DNA from: Proteus vulgaris
GTDB taxonomy: Bacteria > Pseudomonadota > Gammaproteobacteria > Enterobacterales > Enterobacteriaceae
Reading direction: 5' to 3'
Length of the DNA stretch: 64,000 nt
NCBI RefSeq assembly: GCF_033708015.1
Contig: NZ_CP137920.1
Location: 1,612,001 to 1,676,000, forward strand
Shown here in pieces: positions 22,465 to 29,735 of this stretch (within the stretch, counting starts at the first letter, position 1; every line of letters starts with the position of its first letter). Made by a program: the position numbers and the translations under genes. The notes beneath the pieces were generated by a model. The model searched no databases, was not told the DNA's origin, and was given only the letters and a program-made list of their open reading frames with translations.

Positions 22465-22668
22465 TCATTTACTTTGTATCTGAATAGCACTTTTATTTGT
22501 GTACTCTGCTATTTCAGCATCCAGTTTTGCTAGTTTATCCACCAGCTCTTCACGTCTTGCGTTTAACTCACCGAGGACTTTGATAGACGATAGTTTTTCT
22601 TCCATCCAAGCAACAACATCTTCATCAATGAAATTGGCTGGCGGTATAATTACTGGTTCAGTTGTCAT
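22465..22668 (-). CDS. Small coiled-coil protein, first gene of the leftward early operon
   Basis: From MTTEPV at 22668 it has 67 residues; an ATG at 22680 adds four. The centre (LGELNARREELVDKLAKLDAEI) reads as a short coiled coil. It occupies the position of lambda N, just downstream of pL, but lacks the arginine-rich RNA-binding motif of N proteins, so I do not call it N. Function unknown. Confidence 0.6.
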   Translation of the reverse strand: MTTEPVIIPPANFIDEDVVAWMEEKLSSIKVLGELNARREELVDKLAKLDAEIAEYTNKSAIQIQSK

Positions 22669-22696
22669 AAGTATTCTCAATAACTATTTAGTATAG

Positions 22697-22724
22697 ATAT
22701 TAGTAAACTTACATTTTAAGTCAA
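22697..22724 (-). promoter_or_regulatory. Candidate leftward early promoter pL
   Basis: On the minus strand TTGACT (22724-22719), a 16-base spacer, then TAATAT (22702-22697). One repressor operator (22698-22713) overlaps the -10, as expected for repression in the lysogen. Confidence 0.65.
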
Positions 22725-22747
22725 GAAAAAATATAAGTAATCTTACA
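22698..22747. promoter_or_regulatory. Left operators OL
   Basis: Two 16-bp sites, TATTAGTAAACTTACA (22698-22713) and TATAAGTAATCTTACA (22732-22747), match the right-operator consensus TGTAAGCAATCTTACA at 12 and 14 positions. They flank pL. Confidence 0.7.
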
Positions 22748-22776
22748 TTTCTTTCTTTTTTGTGAGGAGATTGGGA

Positions 22777-23424
22777 TCAGTCTAGATTTATAATGACTTG
22801 TTTAACTTTACCAGCTATAACGCAGTCACCGTTTATTTGAATAGGGTTAAATTGTGGATTTAAAGGAGCTAAGTATTTGTTTGGTCCATCAATAATAAGT
22901 TTTTTAATAGTAGCTTCATCACTACCTTTTTGTTGTGCTATAACTATTTTTCCATTTATATCATCTAGATAACCATAATCAGGTTCAACTATAACCACTG
23001 CTCCTTCAGGAATACTCAACTCCCCGTTGTATGTAGTCATTGATTGACCTTTAACGATTAGTGCAAATGCTTTATCTGATAATTTTAAATTGGTATCAAC
23101 ATATTTGTAATCACTAGGATCTGATTCACAGTATGTTTCAGTCCATACTCCAGCCTGGACCCAACTAATGATAGGTATAGACTTATAAATAGCAGCTTGT
23201 AATTTAACATCATCCTCAGGAAGTCCTGTTCCGAACATTAACCATGTTGGATTGCAATTCAAAACGGATGATAGTTTTAATAAACTTTCTGCAGATAAAC
23301 CAGTGTTGTCACTTTCCCATTGAGTAACCGCTGACGCTGATATACCAACACGTTCAGCTATATCTTTTTGAGTCATTTTTAACTGTCGTCTACGCTGCTT
23401 TATTCTCTCTCCTACTGTTTCCAT
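22777..23424 (-). CDS. cI: Prophage repressor, HTH plus S24 peptidase (CI/C2-like)
   Basis: Keeps the prophage silent by binding OL and OR, and self-cleaves on RecA activation. From METVGERIKQRR (start 23424, GAGG seven bases upstream) it has 215 residues. An HTH (about 18-40: MTQKDIAERVGISASAVTQWE) is followed by the S24 domain, with an Ala-Gly cleavage site in WVQAGVW, the catalytic Ser in VKGQSMTTYNG and the Lys in GSDEATIKKL. All are intact, so the prophage should be SOS-inducible. The longer frame to 23478 runs through the OR operator and is unlikely. Confidence 0.93.
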   Translation of the reverse strand: METVGERIKQRRRQLKMTQKDIAERVGISASAVTQWESDNTGLSAESLLKLSSVLNCNPTWLMFGTGLPEDDVKLQAAIYKSIPIISWVQAGVWTETYCESDPSDYKYVDTNLKLSDKAFALIVKGQSMTTYNGELSIPEGAVVIVEPDYGYLDDINGKIVIAQQKGSDEATIKKLIIDGPNKYLAPLNPQFNPIQINGDCVIAGKVKQVIINLD

Positions 23425-23450
23425 AGTTGGCCTCAAATTCACACTCATCA

Positions 23451-23515
23451 TGTAAGCAATCTTACATTTTATTGACATTAGTATCCTGCTACATTAAATT
23501 GTAAGTATGCTTACT
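23451..23515. promoter_or_regulatory. Right operators OR
   Basis: Two near-palindromic 16-bp sites, TGTAAGCAATCTTACA (23451-23466) and TGTAAGTATGCTTACT (23500-23515), one on each side of pR between repressor and cro. Confidence 0.75.
23472..23500 (+). promoter_or_regulatory. Rightward early promoter pR
   Basis: TTGACA (23472-23477), a 17-base spacer, TAAATT (23495-23500), 29 bp before the cro start and bracketed by two operators. Confidence 0.78.
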
Positions 23516-23529
23516 TTATGGGGAGTGTA

Positions 23530-23724
23530 ATGCTTAAAAGTTTAGTTTTAGAACATTTTGGGGGAACGGTAAAAACAGCTTCGGCACTTGGAGTTTCTCA
23601 TAGCGCTGTTTGTCAATGGTCGCTTATTGTTCCTGAAAAACAAGCCTTGAAAATAGATAGATTAACTAAAGGAGCTCTTAAATACAGTCCCGAATTTTAT
23701 ACAAACAATAACAAAACCGTTTAA
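23530..23724 (+). CDS. cro: Cro-type repressor
   Basis: Early repressor that antagonises the lysogenic repressor and turns down early transcription. From MLKSLVLEHFGG (start 23530, GGGGAG upstream) it has 64 residues and follows the P22 Cro pattern: HFGGTVKTASALGVSHSAVCQW, a single HTH, then VPEKQALKIDRLTKGALKY (in parts: TKGALKY). A start four codons earlier is possible but lacks spacing. Divergent from the repressor gene. Confidence 0.9.
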   Translation: MLKSLVLEHFGGTVKTASALGVSHSAVCQWSLIVPEKQALKIDRLTKGALKYSPEFYTNNNKTV

Positions 23725-23762
23725 AGCAGTTAACTACAAGAATTTATCAATGGTGGTAGGAA

Positions 23763-24221
23763 ATGAGTAACCAATCAATAAAACAGGTAGTGAAAGAAAT
23801 GTGTGAGGCGACAGCTGGTGGGCGTGAGGCAATGGCTGGAGCACTTGGTCTGTCTTTAACGTCATTTAATAACAAGCTTTATGAGAAAAACGGTTGTCGC
23901 TCATTTGATTTAAACGAGTTGTTAGCGATGCAAGATATTTCTAAGACCGTTTTATTTGCTGAATTTGTCGCTCGTGAATCAAATCGTTTACTCGTTGACA
24001 GAATTAGTCCTGCGGAACTGGATGAAACGGAATTGTTTGTACTGCGTAGTGGTGTTGACGAAATGCAGGGGCGTTTAGCGTTATTCATGAAAGATAGCTT
24101 GGCTGATGGCGTTATTGATAACGAAGAAGAGCAAAAGATAAAAATGATGTTGGATGGATTAATTTCGCAGATCCGCACATTTATGAATGCGTTTGTTTCG
24201 TTGCATCAAAAGAGAAATTAA
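23763..24221 (+). CDS. CII-like regulatory protein (CP76 / YmfL type)
   Basis: A 152-residue regulator in the cII position. EATAGGREAMAGALGLSLTSFNNKLYEKNG (in parts: AGALGLSLTSFNNKLY) is an HTH closely like e14 YmfL and phage CP76-type regulators, which are thought to act like CII in the lysogeny decision. The C-terminal half is helical and acidic. GGTAGG precedes the ATG. DNA-binding role inferred from the family. Confidence 0.8.
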   Translation: MSNQSIKQVVKEMCEATAGGREAMAGALGLSLTSFNNKLYEKNGCRSFDLNELLAMQDISKTVLFAEFVARESNRLLVDRISPAELDETELFVLRSGVDEMQGRLALFMKDSLADGVIDNEEEQKIKMMLDGLISQIRTFMNAFVSLHQKRN

Positions 24222-24223
24222 AG

Positions 24224-24313
24224 ATGGCTATATCCAGAAAGGGTGAAGCCAAAGGTGTACGGCCTCTGGCTTCGGTTTGCAAATTTCAATTGTGTGAAGA
24301 GAAATTAGCATGA
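24224..24313 (+). CDS. Possible 29-residue leader peptide
   Basis: An open frame beginning MAISRKGEAKGV and ending in a TGA that overlaps the next ATG (ATGA at 24310-24313). Its codons span a stable hairpin (24245-24273). The overlap suggests coupling, but there is no clear ribosome binding site. Confidence 0.35.
   Translation: MAISRKGEAKGVRPLASVCKFQLCEEKLA
24245..24273 (+). other. Hairpin after the CII-like gene
   Basis: GAAGCCAAAGG pairs with CCTCTGGCTTC (one internal mismatch), loop seven bases, no T tract. It sits where lambda has tR1, so it may be a weak or antiterminable terminator. Confidence 0.45.
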
Positions 24314-24519
24314 GTAGATTAGCGCATTTAATACCTAAAAAGCAATTCCGTTGTTTACCTGTCTCGGGTAGTCAGTCATTTCGCTATGTGGAAATCATAG
24401 CGTCTGACGAACAACCAGACAACTACAAGAAACCTGCATATTTGGTAGATAGACAGTCTCTTAAAAAGGCATGGGCTGATTTTTATTTTTCAAGTGGAGA
24501 GCGGGGCAATGAGCAATGA
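24310..24519 (+). CDS. Small early protein, function unknown
   Basis: Sixty-nine residues, basic and aromatic (PKKQFRCLPVSGSQSFRYVE, ending FYFSSGERGNEQ). It is coupled to the frames on both sides: start in ATGA overlap with the 29-residue ORF, end overlapping the DUF4222 gene. GAGAAA precedes the ATG. I do not recognise a family. Confidence 0.55.
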   Translation: MSRLAHLIPKKQFRCLPVSGSQSFRYVEIIASDEQPDNYKKPAYLVDRQSLKKAWADFYFSSGERGNEQ

Positions 24520-24688
24520 GAACCCAAACCAACTTGATCGCTACTACAAAAATCACAGGGGTATCGTTGTTCATGTTGTTCGTTATGACAGAGAAAAACA
24601 GCGAGTCATTTTTATGCTGGATGGTTGTGACGATCCACAATGTGAACCCTTACAACGATTTAAAGAGAAGTACACACATATTAAGTAA
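24509..24688 (+). CDS. DUF4222-type phage protein
   Basis: Fifty-nine residues from MSNENPNQLDRYYKNHRG, with VVHVVRYDREKQRVIF and the ending LQRFKEKYTHI. This pattern is the DUF4222 family found in the early region of lambdoid prophages; function unknown. GCGGGG precedes the ATG at 24509. It overlaps the previous gene by 11 bp. Confidence 0.75.
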   Translation: MSNENPNQLDRYYKNHRGIVVHVVRYDREKQRVIFMLDGCDDPQCEPLQRFKEKYTHIK

Positions 24689-24700
24689 TGAGGTGGCAAG

Positions 24701-25804
24701 ATGAGTTTATTATTACTAAAAAGTCGCCCTTTAGTCGTTATTCCTGAATTAGCGGTACGTCTTGGTTTAAATGAGGCGATGCTGTTACAGCAAATTCAAT
24801 ATTGGCTAACTGAAACTACTTCAGGTGTTGAATATGACGGCTCACGCTGGATTTATAACACCGTCGAAGAGTGGAAAAATCAATTTCCTTTTTTCTCTGA
24901 ATCAACGATTAAACGTGCTTTTACTAATTTGAAAAAGCAGGGCGTTTTACGTATCGAGCAAATCAATAAATCGAACCATGACCGTACTAATTATTATGCG
25001 ATTAACTACGATCACCACTTGCTGACCGATGAGGTCAATATGACCCAATCGAACGGTGATAACTCATCTAGTCGAACAGTTCAAAATGACCTTATCGATA
25101 AGCGCAAATTGAAACCTTCAAGCAGTTCAAAATGCACTGTTCTGAACGGGTCAAAATGGCCTGTTCTTACAGAGAATACAACAGAGATTACTTCAGAGAT
25201 TACTTCAGAGAGTACAACAGAAACAGATCATTCGTCGCAGAATTCTGGCGAATCCAGCGACCAGCCAAAAAATGATTTTTTAACTCGTTATCCCGAAGCG
25301 GTAATTTACAGCCCTAACTTCCAAAAATGGGGTGATGAAGGTGATTTGAAAACGGCGAAATGGATGTTTGGTCGTGTTAAAAAACTGAATCCATCCGCGC
25401 TAGAGCCTACTTGGTATGACTGGGCGAATGATATTCGTTTGATGCGCCAAATCGATGGACGTACCCATGAACAAATTTGTGGATTGTTCGACTGGGCCAA
25501 CAAAGATTCATTCTGGCACCAAAACATTTTAAGCCCTCGTAAGTTACGTAAACACTTTGATGAGCTGATCGTTCGTAGTCAAAAACCAAAGGATGAGCCA
25601 AAGGTTCAAGTTGATACTGTTGAACGTGACAGCGCATTCTCACGCTTGATTGGTTCTCGCTCTAAACCTCAAAACCGTATTGAAGAGATCGCACTTGAAT
25701 TAGCAGGTAAGACAGGCATTCGTCGTATGAGTGAGTTTTCGGGGCGCCAGGCATGGAACAGCATTTGGAAACAAGCGACTGAAATGTCACAGGAGGCTCA
25801 GTAA
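24701..25804 (+). CDS. Phage replication protein, O-like
   Basis: A 367-residue replication-initiation protein. The N-terminal winged helix (about 1-105; VIPELAVRLGLNEAMLLQQIQYWL, in parts, and FFSESTIKRAFTNLKKQGVL) is typical of phage replisome organisers that bind the origin. The middle (about 110-190) is Ser/Thr-rich and contains an ITSEITSEST repeat, a likely linker and, as in lambda O, a possible site of origin iterons, which I did not identify. The C-terminal part (200-367) is the helicase-loader/DnaT-like region (WYDWANDIRLMRQ, FSGRQAWNSIWKQ). No separate P gene is visible. Confidence 0.8.
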   Translation: MSLLLLKSRPLVVIPELAVRLGLNEAMLLQQIQYWLTETTSGVEYDGSRWIYNTVEEWKNQFPFFSESTIKRAFTNLKKQGVLRIEQINKSNHDRTNYYAINYDHHLLTDEVNMTQSNGDNSSSRTVQNDLIDKRKLKPSSSSKCTVLNGSKWPVLTENTTEITSEITSESTTETDHSSQNSGESSDQPKNDFLTRYPEAVIYSPNFQKWGDEGDLKTAKWMFGRVKKLNPSALEPTWYDWANDIRLMRQIDGRTHEQICGLFDWANKDSFWHQNILSPRKLRKHFDELIVRSQKPKDEPKVQVDTVERDSAFSRLIGSRSKPQNRIEEIALELAGKTGIRRMSEFSGRQAWNSIWKQATEMSQEAQ

Positions 25805-25884
25805 TGCTAACTAAATACATTTTGTTCGTTGGGTTTTGGTTTGTGGTGACATTGCTAATTGGCTTATGGGGGGCTTATGCCTGA
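25804..25884 (+). CDS. 26-residue membrane peptide between replication gene and rusA
   Basis: ATG at 25804 overlaps the replication gene stop (TAATG) and the frame ends in a TGA overlapping the rusA start. A perfect AGGAGG lies eight bases upstream. The peptide begins MLTKYILFVGFWFVV and is one hydrophobic segment ending GLWGAYA. The strong ribosome binding site and couplings at both ends support translation. Function unknown. Confidence 0.6.
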   Translation: MLTKYILFVGFWFVVTLLIGLWGAYA

Positions 25885-26263
25885 ACTAGTTCTCATACTC
25901 CCATTTCCACCTAGCGTAAATACTTATTGGAGAAATACCAAAAGAGGAACCTTAGTTAGTGCAAAAGGGCGAGTCTTTAGAGCAAATGCGATTGCAGCAG
26001 TCTATGAACAATTAAAGCGTAGACCTAAAGCGATTGAGAGTGATGTGTTTGTTTCAGTGAAATTATATCCCCCAACTAGGCAAGCTAGAGATATTGATAA
26101 TTTCTTAAAAGCACCTTTTGATGCCCTTACTCATGCCGGTGTATGGGTGGATGATAAACAGATTAAAAAAATGGATGTTGAATGGATGGACGTTATTAAA
26201 GGCGGGAAGCTTGAAATAACCATTCGTCAGCATAGTAAAAATGTGATGTACGGTCACGAGTAA
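25877..26263 (+). CDS. rusA: Holliday junction resolvase RusA
   Basis: Metal-dependent resolvase cutting four-way junctions during phage recombination. From MPELVLILPFPPSVN (start 25877, GGGGGG upstream) it has 128 residues against 120 in E. coli. Catalytic Asp residues lie in RDIDNFLKAPFDAL (with the conserved Lys) and in VWVDDKQI. A start at 25859 would add six residues. Confidence 0.92.
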   Translation: MPELVLILPFPPSVNTYWRNTKRGTLVSAKGRVFRANAIAAVYEQLKRRPKAIESDVFVSVKLYPPTRQARDIDNFLKAPFDALTHAGVWVDDKQIKKMDVEWMDVIKGGKLEITIRQHSKNVMYGHE

Positions 26264-26280
26264 AAGTGGAGAGAAATAAC

Positions 26281-26481
26281 ATGAATGGATTAATTGTTAT
26301 TGATGAAATTTCGACCGCTCCTGAGATCACAGGAGCGCCTATTGCTACTGCTAGATGTTGTCAGCTTGGGAAGAACATGACCAGTCCTAATACTCCTCGT
26401 GAAATCCAACTCCATTTCTTTGAGAGTAAAACGGATGAATTGATCCGCATGGTGATGCTGAATAAACAGGTGAGTGCATGA
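26281..26481 (+). CDS. Small early protein, function unknown
   Basis: Sixty-six residues from MNGLIVIDEISTAPEITGAP (start 26281, GGAGAG upstream). It has a Cys pair (ARCCQLG) and the rest is helical. It overlaps the DUF968 gene by 4 bp, so it is coupled to it. No family recognised. Confidence 0.6.
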   Translation: MNGLIVIDEISTAPEITGAPIATARCCQLGKNMTSPNTPREIQLHFFESKTDELIRMVMLNKQVSA

Positions 26482-27503
26482 AATTATTATTAACGCCTTA
26501 TATTCAGCCAGAACTTGGTGTTGTGTTGCTTAAACCGGGTGCTGAATTACTTGAGCAATTTAAAAATCACCATCGTGTGATTATCAGTGATGTGCCTAAA
26601 AGTTTAGATGTGCTGCCCTCAGGTGCATTAACGGGTGATGAACAGCCTATTTTAAACAATAAGCACATCGTCCAATTTCTCAATAGTAAAAAAGTGATCC
26701 ACACCATCGATAAGGTGGCACCGATGGATACATGGGTTATTCGTCATATTCAATGCTGTCAGATCGATAACGATGAAGATAATTATCATCACCATGAATT
26801 AGTAACGACCTTTCATGAAGTGGGTGTAATCCGCACTTGTTGGCATCACGATAATCATATTAGAAATTCATCTGCTGGGTGGGTTGCTGAATTGGCCCAT
26901 AAAAACCGCATTAACTGGATGTTAGATACTATTCGTAGTCGCTTGAGATTAGATGATGGCCACCAGCTAACGATACCTGATTTTTTCTCATTTGCAGTAA
27001 TGCATAGTTTGGTTGATGAATTACCCGAAGCAATATTACGCCAGATTTTAAATTGGTCAGATAAACAAGAAGAACGCAGAGTTCACGGTGGTTTTCCTGA
27101 GGCAGATATTATTCCAAGCAACGTAACTGCATTATCTGTAATGAATGAACGTTTAGATGCGATAAAGCCGGTTATTAAAGTATCTGTCGATCCGGAGCCA
27201 CCAGCGTCATTTCTTCTTAAACCTAAAATGCAACGTTGGGAAAGCCCCGACTGGCTCCAATGGGTAAAGACTCAACCGTGTTGCGTGTGTGGGCAACAGG
27301 CTGATGATCCGCACCACATCATAGGTCATGGCATGGGCGGTATGGGTACTAAGGCTCACGACTTATTCACTATTCCATTATGCCGCATTCACCATGATGA
27401 GTTACATCGAGACCCAAAACAATGGGAAGCCACTCACGGCAATCAACTCGAATTGTTATTTCATTTTTTAAACCGTTCATTAGGCATCGGTGCATTTATT
27501 TAA
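26478..27503 (+). CDS. DUF968 phage protein with HNH-like C-terminus
   Basis: A 341-residue protein of the DUF968 type found next to rusA and Q in lambdoid prophages. The C-terminal 90 residues look like an HNH-type nuclease or zinc site: PCCVCGQQADDPHHIIGHG, then PLCRIHHDELHRDP (His/Cys-rich). The N-terminal two thirds hold a His-rich stretch (DNYHHHELVTTF and CWHHDNHIRNS) with no known fold visible to me. It starts in ATGA overlap with the preceding small gene. Nuclease activity is inferred. Confidence 0.78.
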   Translation: MKLLLTPYIQPELGVVLLKPGAELLEQFKNHHRVIISDVPKSLDVLPSGALTGDEQPILNNKHIVQFLNSKKVIHTIDKVAPMDTWVIRHIQCCQIDNDEDNYHHHELVTTFHEVGVIRTCWHHDNHIRNSSAGWVAELAHKNRINWMLDTIRSRLRLDDGHQLTIPDFFSFAVMHSLVDELPEAILRQILNWSDKQEERRVHGGFPEADIIPSNVTALSVMNERLDAIKPVIKVSVDPEPPASFLLKPKMQRWESPDWLQWVKTQPCCVCGQQADDPHHIIGHGMGGMGTKAHDLFTIPLCRIHHDELHRDPKQWEATHGNQLELLFHFLNRSLGIGAFI

Positions 27504-27531
27504 CGTGTGTACGGCACGAGGAGTATTAAGT

Positions 27532-27879
27532 ATGAGAGATATTCAAACTAGATTAGAGCTATGGGGGGCATGGGCAGCATCAGAAAATAGTGGTGTTGAT
27601 TGGAAACCTATAGCCGCAGGCTTTAATGGATTATTACCTAATACAAAAAAATCCAGACTTAGGTGTGATGATGATGAAGGAATACTTTTAGACAGTTGTG
27701 TAGCATGTTTGAAAAAATATCAACCTAGAGAATACGAATTAATTATAGCTCATTTTGTTGTCGGAATATCTTTACGTAATATAGCTAAAAAAAGAAAGTG
27801 CGCTGATGGTACAGTAAGAAAAGAACTTCAATCAGCAATGGGTTTTATAAATGGTTGTTTATGTTTTATTTTAATTTGA
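27532..27879 (+). CDS. Late gene antiterminator Q
   Basis: Q-type antiterminator (phage_antitermQ family) that lets RNA polymerase read through terminators into the late genes. From MRDIQTRLELWGAWAA (start 27532, GAGGAG upstream) it has 115 residues, with DWKPIAAGFNGLLP, LRCDDDEGILLDSCVA and the C-terminal HTH ISLRNIAKKRKCADGTVRKEL. The ending (CLCFILI) looks slightly altered. A nonsense-riddled second gene of this family lies at 32077-32412, nearer the lysis genes. Confidence 0.88.
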   Translation: MRDIQTRLELWGAWAASENSGVDWKPIAAGFNGLLPNTKKSRLRCDDDEGILLDSCVACLKKYQPREYELIIAHFVVGISLRNIAKKRKCADGTVRKELQSAMGFINGCLCFILI

Positions 27880-27891
27880 ACTTATAATCCT

Positions 27892-27920
27892 AAAAGCCAC
27901 AATTGTGGCTTATTCTTTAT
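27892..27920. terminator. Terminator between Q and the rexB-like gene
   Basis: AAGCCAC-AATT-GTGGCTT is a perfect palindrome at 27894-27911, with T-rich sequence to the right and A-rich to the left. It can end both converging units. Confidence 0.8.
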
Positions 27921-28395
27921 TCAGATCTCTTTTTTCTTTAAATAATTCCTTTATTTTCAAAGGAATAAAGGTGGATTGGATAAAAGAAAAACAGGTTAAA
28001 AATGAAATGGTATAGCTAATAAAAGATTTCGTTAATAAAAAACATTCACTAGTGTTGTTTTTATCCTTAGATAGTAGATAAAAGATAAAAATTAACGCAA
28101 GAGTTAATATATAGAGTAGAAACAACATATAATATTTATTAAATCTCATTAAAAACCGTCTTTCCTGATTTTCTTCGTCAAGTAATGAAAGTCCATTCAT
28201 AATTGTTGAATTTTCACCTGACATGGTTATTACTAGCAGTAAAAAGCCAGAAAGAATAGAAAAAACGTTAGCAACAAGATTTAGTGCATCAGTATTGTTT
28301 ATTAAGCTATAAGTAAGAAAATAAGAAAACATAGCTGAGGCTAGCATATTAAATGCTGTTATAAGTATTCCTTTTAAGTTAATATTTTTAAACAT
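27910..28395 (-). CDS. Four-segment membrane protein, RexB-like candidate
   Basis: A 161-residue protein with four hydrophobic segments (about 10-31, 38-59, 88-109, 122-146) and a basic C-terminal tail. It is the second gene of a two-gene minus-strand unit, 23 bp after the 273-aa gene, with AGAGAGG before the ATG. Size, topology and order match lambda RexB (144 aa, four segments), the membrane effector of Rex exclusion. I see no convincing residue-by-residue similarity, so the name is a hypothesis. Kiwa's KwaA is another four-segment protein but pairs in the opposite order. Confidence 0.6.
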   Translation of the reverse strand: MFKNINLKGILITAFNMLASAMFSYFLTYSLINNTDALNLVANVFSILSGFLLLVITMSGENSTIMNGLSLLDEENQERRFLMRFNKYYMLFLLYILTLALIFIFYLLSKDKNNTSECFLLTKSFISYTISFLTCFSFIQSTFIPLKIKELFKEKRDLNKE

Positions 28396-28418
28396 GTTAG
28401 CCTCTCTATTTCTCTGTA

Positions 28419-29240
28419 TTATAACTCTTTTACAGCGAAATCTTCTAGAATTTCTTTAGCATATTTAGCATTGATGGATTTTGAGCCATATGGAACAGTA
28501 TAGTATGTTTTTGTGAGCTTCATATCATCACCATATATTTTTTCACCTTTTTTGGTCTCAATATAAAAATCAGAAGCAAGATCTCCAATCCATTTAGAGG
28601 GATTTTTTTCTATCGATTGAGCTAAATCTGCGTTTCCAGATGCATCAATTTTTAGATGTCCTGTAATTCCTTTAGTTTTTGTCTTTGGTTCATTTTTGAA
28701 TATTGATTCTAAAAATTTGGGGGTCTTAACAAAATCAGATTCATCAACAGAAAGATCAAGATGCAAAGCTCTTAATTTTTGCTCTTTAATCTTATCAATA
28801 ACTTTTTTTTCTAAAATTGGAGTTGGCGTGATTTTAATCCCAAATTGCTCAAAAATAAGAGCAATTTTTTTTTCACACCAATTGGTTGATATTTGCATTA
28901 GTGATGCGATCTTATTATTTTTCACTAATAAAAAAGCATGTAGATTATCTAGATTTTCGACATCTAATAAATCCTTTGTTTTGTTATTACTTGGAGTGAT
29001 AGAAACTTGTTCTTTGGGGTTGTATAAAGCAAAATGTAAATAATGATAATTTGTCGTTGTTGAAAAGCTTTTTAATTTTAGATGCTTATCTTTACTTATT
29101 TTAATTATAGTATTAGGGACAAATTTTTTCGAGTTAGATATTTGATCAAAAAGAATATTTTTAGATGATGTATTAACTTTAAATGCTCTAACTAAGCATT
29201 TTTTTGTATTTCCATCTTTTTTAGAGTCAGAAAAATTCAT
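28419..29240 (-). CDS. Soluble partner, RexA-like candidate
   Basis: A 273-residue soluble, Lys-rich protein, close in length to lambda RexA (279). By eye the two share a pattern: a central LHAFLLVKNNKIASL against RexA PSFLFVEGDTIGFAR, a later hydrophobic FLESIFKN, and a C-terminal GKxKIxxxxN...NPSKWIGDLASDFYIETKKG against NPSPQFSDISLRAKDEAG. It has its own promoter, opposite to the phage late operon, which fits expression in the lysogen. RexA senses infecting phage and activates RexB in lambda; that role is inference here. Confidence 0.62.
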   Translation of the reverse strand: MNFSDSKKDGNTKKCLVRAFKVNTSSKNILFDQISNSKKFVPNTIIKISKDKHLKLKSFSTTTNYHYLHFALYNPKEQVSITPSNNKTKDLLDVENLDNLHAFLLVKNNKIASLMQISTNWCEKKIALIFEQFGIKITPTPILEKKVIDKIKEQKLRALHLDLSVDESDFVKTPKFLESIFKNEPKTKTKGITGHLKIDASGNADLAQSIEKNPSKWIGDLASDFYIETKKGEKIYGDDMKLTKTYYTVPYGSKSINAKYAKEILEDFAVKEL

Positions 29241-29272
29241 ATATAAGCCATTAGTAAAATTTGAGTTTAATT

Positions 29273-29301
29273 ATTGTAGTAAAAAACTAACGCGTACGCA
29301 A
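29273..29301 (-). promoter_or_regulatory. Candidate promoter of the rexA/rexB-like unit
   Basis: Minus strand TTGCGT (29301-29296), a 17-base spacer and TACAAT (29278-29273), 33 bp upstream of the first gene. A GCGTACGC palindrome overlaps the -35. Confidence 0.55.
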
Positions 29302-29409
29302 AAAAGTTGGTATTGTGATAAGAATAAAAACTTTGCCGCATAACTTATGGAATATAATTTCCTTTTTTGGGTTCTTTTATACCTAGATTTATTTAAAACT
29401 TGCCTTTCT

Positions 29410-29456
29410 CTTTGGTCAGAGTTACATGTGTAGTTATGCACGATAACTGACCAAAG
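29410..29456. promoter_or_regulatory. Inverted repeat upstream of the small wHTH gene
   Basis: CTTTGGTCAG (29410-29419) and CTGACCAAAG (29447-29456) are exact complements, 13 bp before the next ATG. It could be an operator or an RNA hairpin. Confidence 0.5.
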
Positions 29457-29468
29457 GTATAAAATATC

Positions 29469-29663
29469 ATGTTAAAACAGTATGATATGACAACGCAGGC
29501 AAGTTGTGTACTTGAAACAATCTCAAAAAGTGATTGGCAAACAGTACAAGCGATTTCAAATCAAACTGGATTAAGTAATGAAAATTGTGAGTTTTTATTA
29601 ACTCAGTTTGAAATAGCAGGGTTTGTCGCAAAGCAAGGAAATAGCTATATGCGTACAGCCTAA
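29469..29663 (+). CDS. Small winged-helix-like protein
   Basis: Sixty-four residues (MLKQYDMTTQASCVLETISK...). QTVQAISNQTGLSNENCEFLL reads as an HTH and FEIAGFVAKQGNSYMR as a wing, so it may bind DNA. It is monocistronic: an inverted repeat precedes it and a terminator follows. Only weak ribosome binding sequence is visible. Similar short proteins are common in prophages; function unknown. Confidence 0.55.
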   Translation: MLKQYDMTTQASCVLETISKSDWQTVQAISNQTGLSNENCEFLLTQFEIAGFVAKQGNSYMRTA

Positions 29664-29681
29664 AAATAGGAAGCTTTTATA

Positions 29682-29714
29682 AAGCTGGTGGCTTAATAGT
29701 CATCGGCTTTTTTA
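29682..29714 (+). terminator. Terminator before the methyltransferase gene
   Basis: AAGCTGGTG pairs with CATCGGCTT (two G-T wobbles) followed by TTTTTT. A similar terminator precedes the methyltransferase remnant at 61839. Confidence 0.7.
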
Positions 29715-29735
29715 TTGCGTAGAAAAGGACTTCTG

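Noticed and set aside
22465..22668. Lambda N-type antiterminator at the first leftward gene
   Set aside because: Correct position but no arginine-rich RNA-binding motif and no boxB-like nut hairpin identified.
24516..24704. Alternative frame overlapping the DUF4222 gene
   Set aside because: Other-frame shadow; the DUF4222 frame has the ribosome binding site and family match.
27910..29240. Kiwa (KwaA/KwaB) assignment for the two-gene minus-strand unit
   Set aside because: A four-segment protein and a soluble partner fit superficially, but the gene order is reversed and I see no DUF4868-like motifs; Rex fits length and order better.
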